64,000 bases of DNA from Mycobacterium sp. D16Q14. GTDB lineage: Bacteria; Actinomycetota; Actinomycetes; Mycobacteriales; Mycobacteriaceae. Each line of letters opens with the position of its first letter. Within the stretch, counting starts at the first letter, position 1. This document shows positions 27,401 to 35,304 of the stretch, piece by piece. The notes under the pieces are model-generated. The model was not told the origin of the DNA. It saw nothing but the letters and a program-made list of their open reading frames with translations, and did no database searches. The position numbers and the translations under genes are program-made. The stretch is from contig MAEX01000020.1 of assembly GCA_002013415.1 (NCBI GenBank), positions 1 to 64,000 of the forward strand, read 5' to 3'.

Positions 27401-28000
27401 GAAGACCGACAACAGGCGCACAGACGGCGCCGCCAGTAGCGACTCCACCGCGGCGTCGAGGTACTCAATGCTGGCGGCGAAGACGGTGGGCTGGGTTTCC
27501 TCAAGGATCGCGTTGCGCTGTTGCACAGACGCGCCGGTCTGCAAGGGCACCGACACGGTGCCGAGACGAAGCCCCGCGACGTCCAGCGAGGCGAAGTCCG
27601 TGCTGGTAAAGCCCAGCTGAGCGACAAAGTCACCATCACGGATTCCCTGCGCATACCAGGCGGCGGCGATGGCCTCGGCCCGGTTCCACAACTCGCGATA
27701 GGAGGTGGTGACGTACTCGGGCTTCAGCGCGAGGCTTGTCACGCCGTTGTCGTCGGTCACCAGCTCAACGGCGCGGTGCCCGAGCGCCGGGCGATCTCCG
27801 TAGCCCTCCAGGAGTCGCCGGATCACCTCGACCAGCGGCAGACCGGGTTCGTTGACCGCATCGGTCACTGCGTCGTCAGGGAAGAGCCCCTGCAGCTGGG
27901 GGTCGTTGGACACGACCTGCGCGACGCGTCGTTCGAGTTCCTGTTGTTCCGCGAGATCAGGCGTCGTCGTGGCGGCAGGTGTCAAGATCGTTTCAGTCAT
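24443..28000 (-). CDS. car: Carboxylic acid reductase (A-PCP-R)
   Basis: A 1185-residue carboxylic acid reductase, full family length. The adenylation domain has YTSGSTGTPKGAMYP near residue 262 and DGYGSTEAG; the carrier domain has the phosphopantetheine serine in LGGDSLSAL near 692; the reductase domain has the NADPH-binding VTGGNGWLGRW near 793 and the YGNSKWAGE catalytic tyrosine and lysine near 962. The enzyme reduces carboxylic acids to aldehydes using ATP and NADPH after modification by a phosphopantetheinyl transferase. It begins at ATG 28000 and has no obvious operon partner; the neighbours downstream are pseudogenes. It is an unlinked metabolic gene, not part of the lipopeptide NRPS. 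Confidence 0.96.
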   Translation of the reverse strand: MTETILTPAATTTPDLAEQQELERRVAQVVSNDPQLQGLFPDDAVTDAVNEPGLPLVEVIRRLLEGYGDRPALGHRAVELVTDDNGVTSLALKPEYVTTSYRELWNRAEAIAAAWYAQGIRDGDFVAQLGFTSTDFASLDVAGLRLGTVSVPLQTGASVQQRNAILEETQPTVFAASIEYLDAAVESLLAAPSVRLLSVFDYHPELDGHREALRAVRARLEEAGRPITVDPLGDAIARGRELPAAPQPSEDPDALRLLIYTSGSTGTPKGAMYPQWLVANLWQKKWLSSTVIPGVGVNFMPMSHLAGRLTLMGTLSGGGTAYYIASSDLSTFFEDIALIRPTEVLFVPRVVEMVFQRYQAELDRSLAPGESNADIAEQIKVRIREEDFGGRVLSAGSGSAPLSPEMNDFMESLLQVAMLDGYGSTEAGAVWRDGILQRPPVTEYKLVDVPELGYFTTDSPHPRGELRIKSDTMFPGYYKRPETTADVFDEDGYYLTGDVVAELGPDHLKYLDRVKNVLKLAQGEFVAVSKLEAAYTGSPLVRQIFVYGNSERSFLLAVVVPTPEALERYADSPNALKPLIQDSLQQVAKGAELQSYEIPRDFIVETVPFTVESGLLSDARKLLRPKLKEHYGERLEALYTELAESQNERLRELAREAASRPVLDTVTDAAAALLGASSSDLAPDVRFIDLGGDSLSALSYSELLRDIFEVDVPVGVINSVANDLAAIARHIEAQRTGTATQPTFASVHGRGATVINAAELTLDKFIDESLLKAAKDIQPPTTDVKTVLVTGGNGWLGRWLVLDWLERLVPRGGKVYALIRGSDAAAARARLDAVYESGDLKLSAHYRQLAEQGLEVIAGDFGDQDLGLSQDVWQKLAGEVDLIVHSGALVNHVLPYSQLFGPNVAGTAEIIKLAISERLKPVTYLSTVGIADQIPVTQFEEDSDVRVMSAERQINDGYANGYGNSKWAGEVLLREAHDLAGLPVRVFRSDMILAHSDYHGQLNVTDVFTRTIQSLLLTGVAPASFYELDSDGNRQRAHYDGVPGDFTAASITAIGGVNVTDDYRSFDVFNPHHDGVSMDTFVDWLIEAGYKIARIDDYGQWLTRFETALKGLSEQQRQQSVLPLLKMYQKPQPAIDGSALPTAEFSGAVREAKVGGLGQTPGEIPHVTKDLILKYAADIGLLGMI

Positions 28001-28186
28001 GCCTAGATACCTCGGAGATCGGCGTTAAGTAACAAGTGCGAGGGCAACATTGCCCACCCAGTAAAAGTACATACCTAAGCTAACTATTCCCTGTGGGTCC
28101 GTTTTCTTCACGTCCCGGAGAGTGGACATTCGCGCTGGTCTGACCCCGGGATGCCGGGTTCAGGTGTCATCTCAGGGTGAGGAGCG

Positions 28187-28468
28187 TCACTGCCGCAGCG
28201 CCTGCGGTGCGTGTTCGCGGGCGGCCGCCAACAGCTCCTGTCGCGAGGGGTTCACTAACGGATGCCCCGCGACGTTGACGGTCGGCACCGTCTCGTTGCC
28301 GTCGGCGACCTAACGCACGTAAGCGGCCGCCTCGGGGGATTCCCAGATGTTGACCTCGGTGTAGCGCAGCCGACTGAAGCGCAGCTGCGTCCGGAGCTTG
28401 ATACAGAACGGACAGCCCGGTCGCCAGTACAGAACAACCTCGTCAGACGCCGGGAAGGGCTTCGTCAT
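28187..28468 (-). pseudogene. Glutaredoxin/mycoredoxin-like gene with internal stop
   Basis: A 94-codon frame begins at ATG 28468 with a thioredoxin-fold protein: VVLYWRPGCPFCIKLRTQL, carrying a CPFC redox site near residue 19, as in mycoredoxin/glutaredoxin. Codon 53 (28310-28312) is TAG. After it the frame continues as VADGNETVPTVNVAGHPLVNPS, which is the conserved cis-proline TVPT region and the end of the family, to the natural TGA at 28187. A single change of serine TCG to TAG would explain it. The truncated product would lack the cis-proline loop and should not function, unless the stop is read through or is a sequencing error. Confidence 0.85.
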
Positions 28469-28477
28469 GATCCCTGT

Positions 28478-28873
28478 CTACACGGGCTTGCCCGCAGTGA
28501 TGCCCGGCTTGAGCGTGTAGATGCCCTCGATCGCGATGACGACCGCGCAGCGCGGATACTTCAGGTCCCGTTCCTCCGCGAAGGCAACGGCGTCATCGAA
28601 TGCCGGCCCCGAATCGTGGACGTGGGCCGAACCGACGAACCGGTACCCGTCCAGCGCCTCGCGGTCAATCACCGCGACGGAAACCTTTGATCCGGCCTGG
28701 ATATTGGCCAGTGTCTGACCCCCGGTGTTCTCATTGAAGATCAGAGACCGTTCATCACGCACCCGCAGCGAGCGCTTGGGCCCGATGTTGGGGGTGGTGC
28801 CGTCTGTCACCGTCGCCAGGATCGCCAGTTGAGAACCGAGCATCCGCTTCATCTCATCGGTGAGCGTGGGCAT
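28478..28873 (-). CDS. PPOX-fold pyridoxamine 5'-phosphate oxidase family protein
   Basis: A 131-residue split-barrel protein: MPTLTDEMKRMLGSQLAIL, then IGPKRSLRVRDERSLIFNENTGGQTLANI and GSAHVHDSGPAF. These are features of the pyridoxamine-phosphate-oxidase-like flavin- or F420-binding fold. The frame is open for a further 98 residues upstream, but the ATG at 28873 gives normal family length and has AGGAGG about 11 bp upstream, so I place the start there. It lies 9 bp from the glutaredoxin remnant. The family includes many reductases and haem-binding proteins; the exact activity is not known. Confidence 0.78.
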   Translation of the reverse strand: MPTLTDEMKRMLGSQLAILATVTDGTTPNIGPKRSLRVRDERSLIFNENTGGQTLANIQAGSKVSVAVIDREALDGYRFVGSAHVHDSGPAFDDAVAFAEERDLKYPRCAVVIAIEGIYTLKPGITAGKPV

Positions 28874-29149
28874 TGTGTACGCGACCTCCTGGAATAGTTG
28901 TACTGGAACGAGATTCGGTATCGGGGGCGGCGGCACGCAGGCCCGGGCGGTATCGAGCAACCGACTCGTAGCACCGGCCGGAGCCGCCCGCATCAGCACC
29001 GAGAGCAGGTGCAACAGACCCTCGGAAACCATGAGCCGGCGACGGCTGGTCCGCAGGATGTGCGCCGCGGAAACCTTGTCACCCGAGGCGATCGCTTGCG
29101 CTATCGCCACCGTCTCGAACCACGACGCACTCAGGACATCTCGGCTCAT
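28874..29149 (-). other. In-frame extension upstream of the PPOX gene, possible N-terminal domain
   Basis: A 92-codon open stretch beginning at ATG 29149 (or TTG 29170) runs without a stop into the PPOX gene. Its translation is helical (VLSASWFETVAIAQAIASGDK, LLHLLSVLMRAAP) with no recognised domain. It has codon use like a real gene. It may be a true N-terminal extension, or a separate small ORF that lost its stop. The good ribosome-binding site in front of the PPOX ATG argues for independent translation of the downstream part. Confidence 0.4.
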
Positions 29150-29176
29150 TGGCTTGTTTCGGCTCACCAAACTATA

Positions 29177-29449
29177 TTATTCGCTTTGCCTAACTACGTC
29201 TAGTGCCCGCTTCCTCGGTGGCACCCCGCTCCGGTCACGCCTTTCCCGTGGTGTGGTAGCCCCCCACACCCCGAACGATTCGCCCGCCGCGACGGCATAC
29301 CTACCGCACGGCTCCCCCACTGGGCAGTGCTGACAGATCTGTTTGGCACGGGCCTCCCGCAGGGTCCGAGCCCTCCCCCGCTCGTGATCCGGCGGGAAGA
29401 ACCGATCGGTCGGCATGCCACGGCAACGCGCCCACTCAAGCCACTTCAT
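29177..29449 (-). CDS. WhiB-family iron-sulfur regulator
   Basis: A 90-residue WhiB-like protein. The four cluster-binding cysteines are in ARCRG, the CQHC pair, and PCGRY, followed by the G[V]WGATTPRERR turn typical of the family. WhiB proteins carry a 4Fe-4S cluster and bind the primary sigma factor to adjust transcription. The ATG at 29449 is chosen because it gives the normal MKWLEWARCRG start; the frame is open to 29488. The C-terminal tail is basic (RKRALDVVRQSE). It lies upstream of the PPOX gene on the same strand and downstream of the broken NRAMP gene. Which WhiB subclass it belongs to cannot be settled by eye. Confidence 0.88.
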   Translation of the reverse strand: MKWLEWARCRGMPTDRFFPPDHERGRARTLREARAKQICQHCPVGEPCGRYAVAAGESFGVWGATTPRERRDRSGVPPRKRALDVVRQSE

Positions 29450-29453
29450 ATCG

Positions 29454-30619
29454 CTACCCGACGACGGTCTGTGCGACCTTGACGCCAACCAGCACCACCG
29501 CCACCGCCAGGTAGCCGCGGAGGGCGATCATTCCCGCGGTGCGCAGCGGCGACCACGCCGGCCGTTCCAGGGTGTCAAGCGCGGGGCGTGCGCCAGGTTT
29601 CACGTTCTTGCCGCATGATCTGCCGCCGCAGCGCACGATCCCGCGGCGAGGATTCCAGATCCTGCACCTGCTAGGGATCCAGCCCGCCGAGCACACCGAC
29701 AATCGCTCCAGCGACAAAGAACGTCTTGAGCTGTTGGGTGCTGAGATCGGGGAGGAAGGTTGCCGCGGTCAACGACAACAGCACTAGCGACCAAACAATC
29801 ACTCCGGCAATCAGATTCTGCAGAGCGGTGTTAATCCATGGTCCCAGGACTGCCTTGTCATTGCACAGCAGCACCAGGAACACCGTCGCCGAGGGCAGCA
29901 GCACGCCGTAGCCCAGGTAAAAGGTGGGCGCCTCGGTCAGCTTCCAGTGCAGCGAGTGACGCTTACCGAAGGTGTCGCCCAGCGCATAGGTGGTCGCCAA
30001 CCCCACCTCATTGGCGCCAATGAGCGACGCATCCAACAACAGGATGGCGAACAGTGCACCAACCGCGGGACACACGTGCTCGTGGAGCAGCCTCGCGACG
30101 GCACCGGCGTCGGTGAAGTTTCCCACGGCGTCGGTGCCCGCCAGGCCAAATGCGGCGGCCCCCAATAAACTCGGTGACGATCGTCAGCGCATTCACCACG
30201 AACAGGTCGCCGACGCTGAAGGCGCCCCAGAACCGTCCGAATCGAGTGAAGATGAGCCGCGCATGTCCTACCCCGGCAACCGCGCCGAGCCGCACCACCA
30301 TCTCCTGATTGGCGTAGAGCACGGGAATCAGCAGCGCCAGCGTCCACATCAGCGCCATGCCATAGTTCTGACCGGCCTGAGCGTAGGTGGCCACTCCTCC
30401 CGCGTCGTTGTCACCGACCATCACGATCAGGCCAGGGACCAAGACGGCCAACAACATCCGGAATCGCTGCCGCCTGCTGCGACCCTCGGTGCTCTCGTGC
30501 TGCCCGATGGCGCCCAGGGCACCGACGATGTCTCCGACGTGCGCGCTGTCCATGACGGCGCCTGCCGGAGCGTGTCCGTCGCTGTCGTATCGGCGGGAAA
30601 CGCCGTTGAAGAATGCCAT
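29454..30619 (-). pseudogene. NRAMP-family divalent metal (Mg/Mn) transporter, degraded
   Basis: The start at ATG 30619 has AAGGGCGG upstream and encodes PGLIVMVGDNDAGGVATYAQAGQNYG and YANQEMVVRLGAV, the first two membrane segments of an NRAMP transporter with the metal-binding Asp-Asn-Asp-Ala-Gly. After TEFIG (about 30160) the frame breaks, and the text resumes in another frame at FGLAGTDAVGNFTDAGAVA, so roughly membrane segments 4-6 are missing. The second part runs through DASLIGANEVGLATTYA to a TAG at 29671-29673. The same frame then continues to RQERETWRTPR, and an extra C in a CCCC run (29583-29586) shifts into LERPAWSPLRTAG and a final membrane segment ending at 29454. One deletion, one nonsense codon and one frameshift make this a clear pseudogene. 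Confidence 0.88.
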
Positions 30620-30709
30620 TGCAGATGCCGCCCTTTCTCAGGGTTCGGTCCACCGCGGACGCTTCCGCGCACACCAAATCGAGCACGATGCAATAGGTTT
30701 CGCGACGGG

Positions 30710-30814
30710 TCAGGCGTGAGCGGCGTCGCAGCGGAAGGCTGAGAACACATGTACGTGCTGGCCTAAGCCAGGTTGTCGATCCGGACTGGGATACGGACTA
30801 TCGCCGGACTGCAT
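30710..30814 (-). CDS. Small leader ORF between M-box and NRAMP gene
   Basis: A 34-residue ORF starting at ATG 30814, with AGGAGG 11 bp upstream; an in-frame GTG lies five codons... nearer that site and could also serve. The peptide contains several prolines (SPYPSPDRQPG) and ends 90 bp before the NRAMP start. Proline-rich leader peptides cooperate with magnesium sensing in other bacteria (mgtL type), so this may be a second control layer. It is too short for protein-level proof; the ribosome-binding site and position are the evidence. Confidence 0.45.
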   Translation of the reverse strand: MQSGDSPYPSPDRQPGLGQHVHVFSAFRCDAAHA

Positions 30815-30959
30815 GTCGTCCCTCACCTCCTCGCTGCCAGGGCGGCTGCGCCGCAATTGTTTGTGTCAGCGCACGTCAAGCGCACTCAGACAAGACGAGT
30901 AACCACCCGCCATCGAACGGGCGGACCACCTCTCTCGTCAGAGCTTCGGCACTGCACGA

Positions 30960-31097
30960 CGTGATCCCAACGGGAAGCCACTTCGGATCACCCCTTAAGC
31001 CGGGGAGATCTGTCCCAACCCTGGGCGTCTCTCGACGTCGTCGGATCAGTGGCCTGTGTTCGTGCAGGAGCCTCGCCTAGCGAGGTGCTAACGATCG
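30960..31097 (-). ncRNA. M-box (ykoK leader) magnesium riboswitch
   Basis: Read on the minus strand, the sequence contains the ordered landmarks of the M-box class: CGTTAG at 31093-31088, GGCGAGGCTCCTG about 10 bp later, GTCGAGAGACGCC, and CTTAAGGGGTGATCC near the 3' end. The region downstream (about 30903-30933) can form a GC-rich hairpin (CCGCC...GGCGG) that could be the expression platform. M-box RNAs bind magnesium and switch off transporters when magnesium is plentiful. It lies about 340 bp upstream of the NRAMP-type gene in the same direction. Boundaries are approximate. Confidence 0.85.
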
Positions 31098-31172
31098 GTA
31101 CTGCATGCCCGATTGGTGCTGCGCATCAACGCAACCCCAATTCCTGACGGCCTCTTGACAGTATTCAGCGGA

Positions 31173-32705
31173 TCAGCCGACATCCCCGTACTCGTCGAAC
31201 CAGTAGGCGAGCTTGCCGCGCCTACTGACCGCGCGCAGGCGCGACTCGGTCAGTGCCCGGGTCTTACTGGTCGTGACGATCATCAGTTCGTCGTCCGACT
31301 CGATCCGGGTGTCGGGCAGCGGGACGAAGGTATTGCCCTGCCTGATGATCAGGGTGACGACTGCCGGGTCGGGCAGTCGTAGTTCGAGGATGGTGACGTT
31401 GCGCAGCCGGGATCCCGGTTGCACCTTCATCGTCAGCAGCTCCGCATCCAGCACATCCAAAGGTGCTGCCTCGACCTGGATTTCACGAGTCGTCTCCCGC
31501 GTGATCAATCCCAGAAGGTGCGCGACGGGCCGCAGGCTCGGTCCCTGGATAAGGGTGAAGACCACCACCAAAACGAAAACGATATTGAGCAAGCGGTAAC
31601 TGTCGGGCACACCCTCCACGATCGGGAAAGTGGCAAGTACGACGGGGACCGCACCACGCAGTCCGGCCCAGGACAGAAAGGCCTGCTCGCGCCACGGGAT
31701 ACTGAATCCGGCAAGCGATCCCACCACCGACAGCGGCCGGGCCACCAGCAATAGCACGAGCCCGATAACGATCGCGGGAACCAAGTCATCCATCAGCTCG
31801 CTGGGATTGACCAGCAAGCCGAGCAAGACGAAAAGGCCTATCTGCGCCAGCCAGCCGAGACCCTCGGCGAACGATCGGGTGGCAGACCGGTGCGGCAGAC
31901 CGGAATTGGCCAGCACCACCGCGGCCAGATAGGCAGCGATGAAACCGCTGGCGTGCACGCTGCCGGAGGCCGCGAAAGCAACCAACCCGATACCGAATGT
32001 CGCAATCGGATACAGGCCCGACGCCGGCAAGGCAACCCGGCGCAGCGCCATGGCCCCCAGGAAACCGGACAACAGACCGATCGCCGAACCCGCCAGCAGC
32101 TCGTAGACGATCTCAATCACGGCGCTTTTCGGCTCGAACACGAAGGGCACGACGCTGAACATCAGGACGAGAATCACGGCGGGGGCGTCATTGAATCCGG
32201 ATTCCGCCTCCAGCAGTCCGGCGACCCGGCGCGGCAACGGCAGCACCCGCAGCACCGAGAACACCGCCGCGGCATCGGTGGAGGACACGATGGCGCCCAA
32301 CAACAACGCCAGCTGCCAATCCATACGCAACAGGACATGCGCGCCGACCGCGGTCACCACTGTGCTGATGAGGACACCGGCAGTGGCCATCGCACCGGCC
32401 GGCGCGAGCACCTTGCGAATATCGGCGAACCGTGTGGTCAAACCGCCCTCGACCAGGATCACGGCAAGCGCCGCGGTGCACACGTTCCGAGCCAGCTCGA
32501 CGTTGTCGAACTCAAGGCCCAGCCCGTCCTCCCCGAGCACGACCCCGACCAAGAGGAAGAACAAAAGGCTCGGGAATCCGATACGCGTGGCCACCCGGGT
32601 GCCGACAATGCTCGCGAGCAGCACGAGCCCGCCAATGAGCAAAGCCAGGTACAGCTGGTGCAGGCTCACTTCGTTCCCGTCGATCGACTCCGATTCATAG
32701 GGCAC
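31173..32705 (-). CDS. K+/H+ (or Na+/H+) antiporter, NhaP2/CvrA type with TrkA-C domain
   Basis: A 510-residue CPA1-type antiporter with about 12-13 membrane segments in the first 400 residues. The transport core shows SSTDAAAVFSVLR (near residue 140) and ESGFNDAPAVILV (near 170), the conserved acidic motif of the NhaP group. The last 100 residues form a TrkA-C (RCK-C) regulatory domain (LTMKVQPGSRLRNVTILELRLP). Family members expel K+ or Na+ in exchange for protons. The start is GTG at 32705; a GTG giving VSLHQLYLALL slightly inside is also possible. It is divergent from a TrkA-type gene, which suggests shared control of potassium handling. Confidence 0.9.
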   Translation of the reverse strand: MPYESESIDGNEVSLHQLYLALLIGGLVLLASIVGTRVATRIGFPSLLFFLLVGVVLGEDGLGLEFDNVELARNVCTAALAVILVEGGLTTRFADIRKVLAPAGAMATAGVLISTVVTAVGAHVLLRMDWQLALLLGAIVSSTDAAAVFSVLRVLPLPRRVAGLLEAESGFNDAPAVILVLMFSVVPFVFEPKSAVIEIVYELLAGSAIGLLSGFLGAMALRRVALPASGLYPIATFGIGLVAFAASGSVHASGFIAAYLAAVVLANSGLPHRSATRSFAEGLGWLAQIGLFVLLGLLVNPSELMDDLVPAIVIGLVLLLVARPLSVVGSLAGFSIPWREQAFLSWAGLRGAVPVVLATFPIVEGVPDSYRLLNIVFVLVVVFTLIQGPSLRPVAHLLGLITRETTREIQVEAAPLDVLDAELLTMKVQPGSRLRNVTILELRLPDPAVVTLIIRQGNTFVPLPDTRIESDDELMIVTTSKTRALTESRLRAVSRRGKLAYWFDEYGDVG

Positions 32706-32729
32706 GATAGCGGGGTGGTGGAACGGAAG

Positions 32730-33407
32730 ATGCGAGTCGCGATTGCGGGCGCGGGCAAGGTCGGCCGGTCCGTGGCGCGCGAGCTACTCGACTATGGCCA
32801 CAAAATCCTGTTAATCGAACGCGAGCGCAGTAACTTCGAGCCGCAGGCCGTGCCCGGGGCGGATTGGCTCAACGCCGACGCATGCGAGCTCGACACCCTG
32901 GAAGATGCGGGGATCGAGACGTGTGATGTCGTGGTCGCCGCTACCGGTGACGACAAGGCCAATCTCGTCGTGGGCCTGCTGGCCAAGACCGAGTTCGGCG
33001 TGCCCAGGGTCGTCGCCCGCATCAACGACATTCGCAACCAGGGACTGTTCGGTCAGGCCTGGGGTATCGATGTGGCGGTCTCCACACCCGGCGCCATGGT
33101 GGCCGGTATCGAGGGCGCGATCGACATCGGTCACCTGGTACGTCTCATGGGGTTGCGCGAGGGAAGTGCGGGTCTGACGAAACTGACTCTGCCGGAGGAT
33201 AATCCCCTAGTTGGACAACGTGTGGCAGACCTGGAACTGCCGCCGAACACCGCACTGGTCACCGTGATCCGGAACGGAGCCGTCGTGCTACCCAGGCCCG
33301 AGGATGTCTTGGAGGCCGGGGACGAGATGCTCTTCATCGCGAACAGCGACGTTGAGCACGCGATTCGCGCGGCGATCCATGGAGCCGAAGTGACACCCGA
33401 CCGGTAG
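32730..33407 (+). CDS. trkA: TrkA-type potassium uptake regulatory protein
   Basis: A 225-residue protein with an N-terminal Rossmann RCK domain (MRVAIAGAGKVGRSVARELL, then LNADACELDTLEDAGI and VVAATGDDKANLVVGLLAK) and a C-terminal TrkA-C domain (LTLPEDNPLVGQRVADLELP). TrkA/CeoC proteins bind NAD(H) or nucleotides at the cytoplasmic face of K+ channels and transporters. I choose ATG 32730; a GTG four codons upstream (32718) is possible. It is transcribed divergently from the antiporter, only about 12-25 bp apart, so their promoters overlap. Confidence 0.92.
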   Translation: MRVAIAGAGKVGRSVARELLDYGHKILLIERERSNFEPQAVPGADWLNADACELDTLEDAGIETCDVVVAATGDDKANLVVGLLAKTEFGVPRVVARINDIRNQGLFGQAWGIDVAVSTPGAMVAGIEGAIDIGHLVRLMGLREGSAGLTKLTLPEDNPLVGQRVADLELPPNTALVTVIRNGAVVLPRPEDVLEAGDEMLFIANSDVEHAIRAAIHGAEVTPDR

Positions 33408-33412
33408 ATCGG

Positions 33413-33613
33413 CTACACGCTGAGCAGGGCCAGTTCCTCGCGCGCACGCCGCTCGACCAACAGCGGAACGTAGTCACGCAGTGGACTGTTGTCGAAGCGG
33501 GAGTGTTCTGCACGCACCACCGCCTCCACGATGTCGCGGGGCAGATTCGGATGTCGACCATGCAGCTGTTCCACAAGGTCGCCTATCCCTGCCCGCTCAC
33601 TGAGTACCGCCAC
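33413..33613 (-). CDS. Small three-helix-bundle protein
   Basis: A 66-residue protein resembling a mycobacterial family of unknown function described as three-helix-bundle dimerisation proteins: VEQLHGRHPNLPRDIVEAVVRAEHSRF, then LRDYVPLLVERRAREEL. Members are short, soluble and helical. The start is GTG at 33613. It converges on trkA with 5 bp between stops. No activity is known. Confidence 0.62.
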   Translation of the reverse strand: MAVLSERAGIGDLVEQLHGRHPNLPRDIVEAVVRAEHSRFDNSPLRDYVPLLVERRAREELALLSV

Positions 33614-33813
33614 AGGGACAAAATTTGCACTACGTTTACAGTTTCGTCAACTGCCCTGACCGACACCAAAGACGGCCAGCCAAGCATGCAGCAGCTGGGT
33701 TTGTAGACTTTGGTGACGGACCCGACGGAGGTGGATGTCACGGTGCAGGTCGACTGTAATTCGTTGATTACCTGCATATTTCGTGGCAGCCCTGACCGCA
33801 GCCTGGTGATCCG

Positions 33814-35250
33814 ATGAGCGTCGCGACCATCGTCGGCAGTGGCCCCAACGGACTTGCCGCAGCAATTACCCTCGCCCGCGCAGGGATCTCTGTCACTGTG
33901 TTGGAGGCCACTGATGAACCCGGGGGCGGATGCCGTTCCTCGGAGATGCTCGAACCGGGACTCATCCATGACCACTGCGCGGCCAGCCACCCGATGGCCA
34001 TCGGTTCTTCCTTCTTGACCAGTCTGGATCTGGCTCGCCACGGTGTGCGCTGGCTCTTGCCCGAGATCGACTGCGTTCATCCGCTCGACGACGGCTCTGC
34101 GGGCGTCCTGTACCGGTCGGTGGATGACACGGCCACGTTGATGGGGCGTGATGGCAACCGTTGGCGTGCGCTGTTCGGTTATCCCTCGCGGCATTTCGAG
34201 ACCCTCGTGGAGGACATCACGGCGCCGCTGCTGCGTGCGCCCCACCACCCCATTCAGATGGCGCGATTCGGACTGCCGGCTGCGCTGCCCGCTTCCACCA
34301 TCGCGCGCCTGCTCCGCACCGAGTCGGCCCGCGCCCTGTACGGCGGGGTCGCCGCACATGCCTTCCGGCCCTTGCACTATCCCATGACAGCTGCGGTCGG
34401 CCTCGGAATCATGACGGCCGGACACCGATACGGCTGGCCAGTCGTCTCCGGCGGCACCGGTTCTCTCGTCCGGGCCATGACCGCGACCCTTGCCGAGCTG
34501 GGTGGAGAGGTGTGCACGGGGGTTCGCATCGACGACGCCGCGCAATTGCCCGACGCCGATCTGACACTGTTCGATCTTGAACCGGGCTCTGTCGCAAAGA
34601 TTCTCGGTGATCGGTTGCCCGCAAGAGTCACCCGCGCGTTCACCAGGTTCCGGCACGGCTCCGGCGCCTTCAAGGTCGACTTCGCGGTCGACGGAGGGGT
34701 TCCGTGGGCCACACCAGCTGCCCGCCGCGCCGGTACCGTCCATCTCGGCGGCACGTACGCCGAGGTGGCCTCCACCGAACGGCAGATCCATGCCGGCATC
34801 ATGCCGGAGCGCCCCTTTGTCCTTGCCGGTCAGCAATATCTGGCCGATCCGCAGCGCTCGGCCGGCACTATCCACCCGCTCTGGACCTATGCACACGTGC
34901 CTTTCGGTTACGCCGGAGATGCCACTGAGGCGATCATCCGTCAGATCGAACGATTCGCGCCCGGTTTCCGCGAGCGGATCGTTGGCACGGCGGTGCGCTC
35001 GACGACGGAGATGTCGGTGTACAACGCCAACTACGTGGGCGGGGACATCATGACGGGCGCCAAGGACATCCGGCAGCTGGTGTTCGGTCCTCGCGTCGGA
35101 CTGAGCCCCTACAGCCTTGGCACGCCGGGGATGTTCATCTGTTCCGCCGCGACACCGCCAGGCCCTGGCGCGCACGGCATGTGCGGTGTGCACGCCGCGA
35201 ATGCTGCGCTCAAACACCTCCCCCAACGAGGGCCGACGGCGTATCGTTAA
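33814..35250 (+). CDS. Phytoene-desaturase-like FAD-dependent oxidoreductase
   Basis: A 478-residue flavoprotein of the phytoene desaturase/NAD(P)-FAD oxidoreductase group. The N-terminal dinucleotide-binding motif is IVGSGPNGLAAAITLARAG, followed by the second glycine/arginine motif GGGCRSSE. The C-terminus has the FAD-binding GMFICSAATPPGPGAHGMCG. Such proteins desaturate or isomerise isoprenoids or act as poorly defined reductases. It starts at ATG 33814 with no strong ribosome-binding site. It stands alone; no carotenoid genes lie nearby, so the carotenoid role is not supported here. Confidence 0.85.
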   Translation: MSVATIVGSGPNGLAAAITLARAGISVTVLEATDEPGGGCRSSEMLEPGLIHDHCAASHPMAIGSSFLTSLDLARHGVRWLLPEIDCVHPLDDGSAGVLYRSVDDTATLMGRDGNRWRALFGYPSRHFETLVEDITAPLLRAPHHPIQMARFGLPAALPASTIARLLRTESARALYGGVAAHAFRPLHYPMTAAVGLGIMTAGHRYGWPVVSGGTGSLVRAMTATLAELGGEVCTGVRIDDAAQLPDADLTLFDLEPGSVAKILGDRLPARVTRAFTRFRHGSGAFKVDFAVDGGVPWATPAARRAGTVHLGGTYAEVASTERQIHAGIMPERPFVLAGQQYLADPQRSAGTIHPLWTYAHVPFGYAGDATEAIIRQIERFAPGFRERIVGTAVRSTTEMSVYNANYVGGDIMTGAKDIRQLVFGPRVGLSPYSLGTPGMFICSAATPPGPGAHGMCGVHAANAALKHLPQRGPTAYR

Positions 35251-35304
35251 CATCGTAAACAAAACATCGAGCCTGAGAATCCAGCACTGAACGAGGTGAG
35301 GGCC

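Noticed and set aside
24443..28000. Adenylation-carrier-reductase gene as a second NRPS
   Set aside because: Length and domain order fit carboxylic acid reductase; there is no condensation domain.
29454..29616. Separate small gene after the NRAMP gene
   Set aside because: It reads in frame, past a TAG, from the NRAMP gene and matches the family's C-terminal membrane segment; it is part of the same pseudogene.
33814..35250. Carotenoid cluster
   Set aside because: Only one desaturase-like gene is present, with no crtB, crtE or lycopene-processing neighbour.
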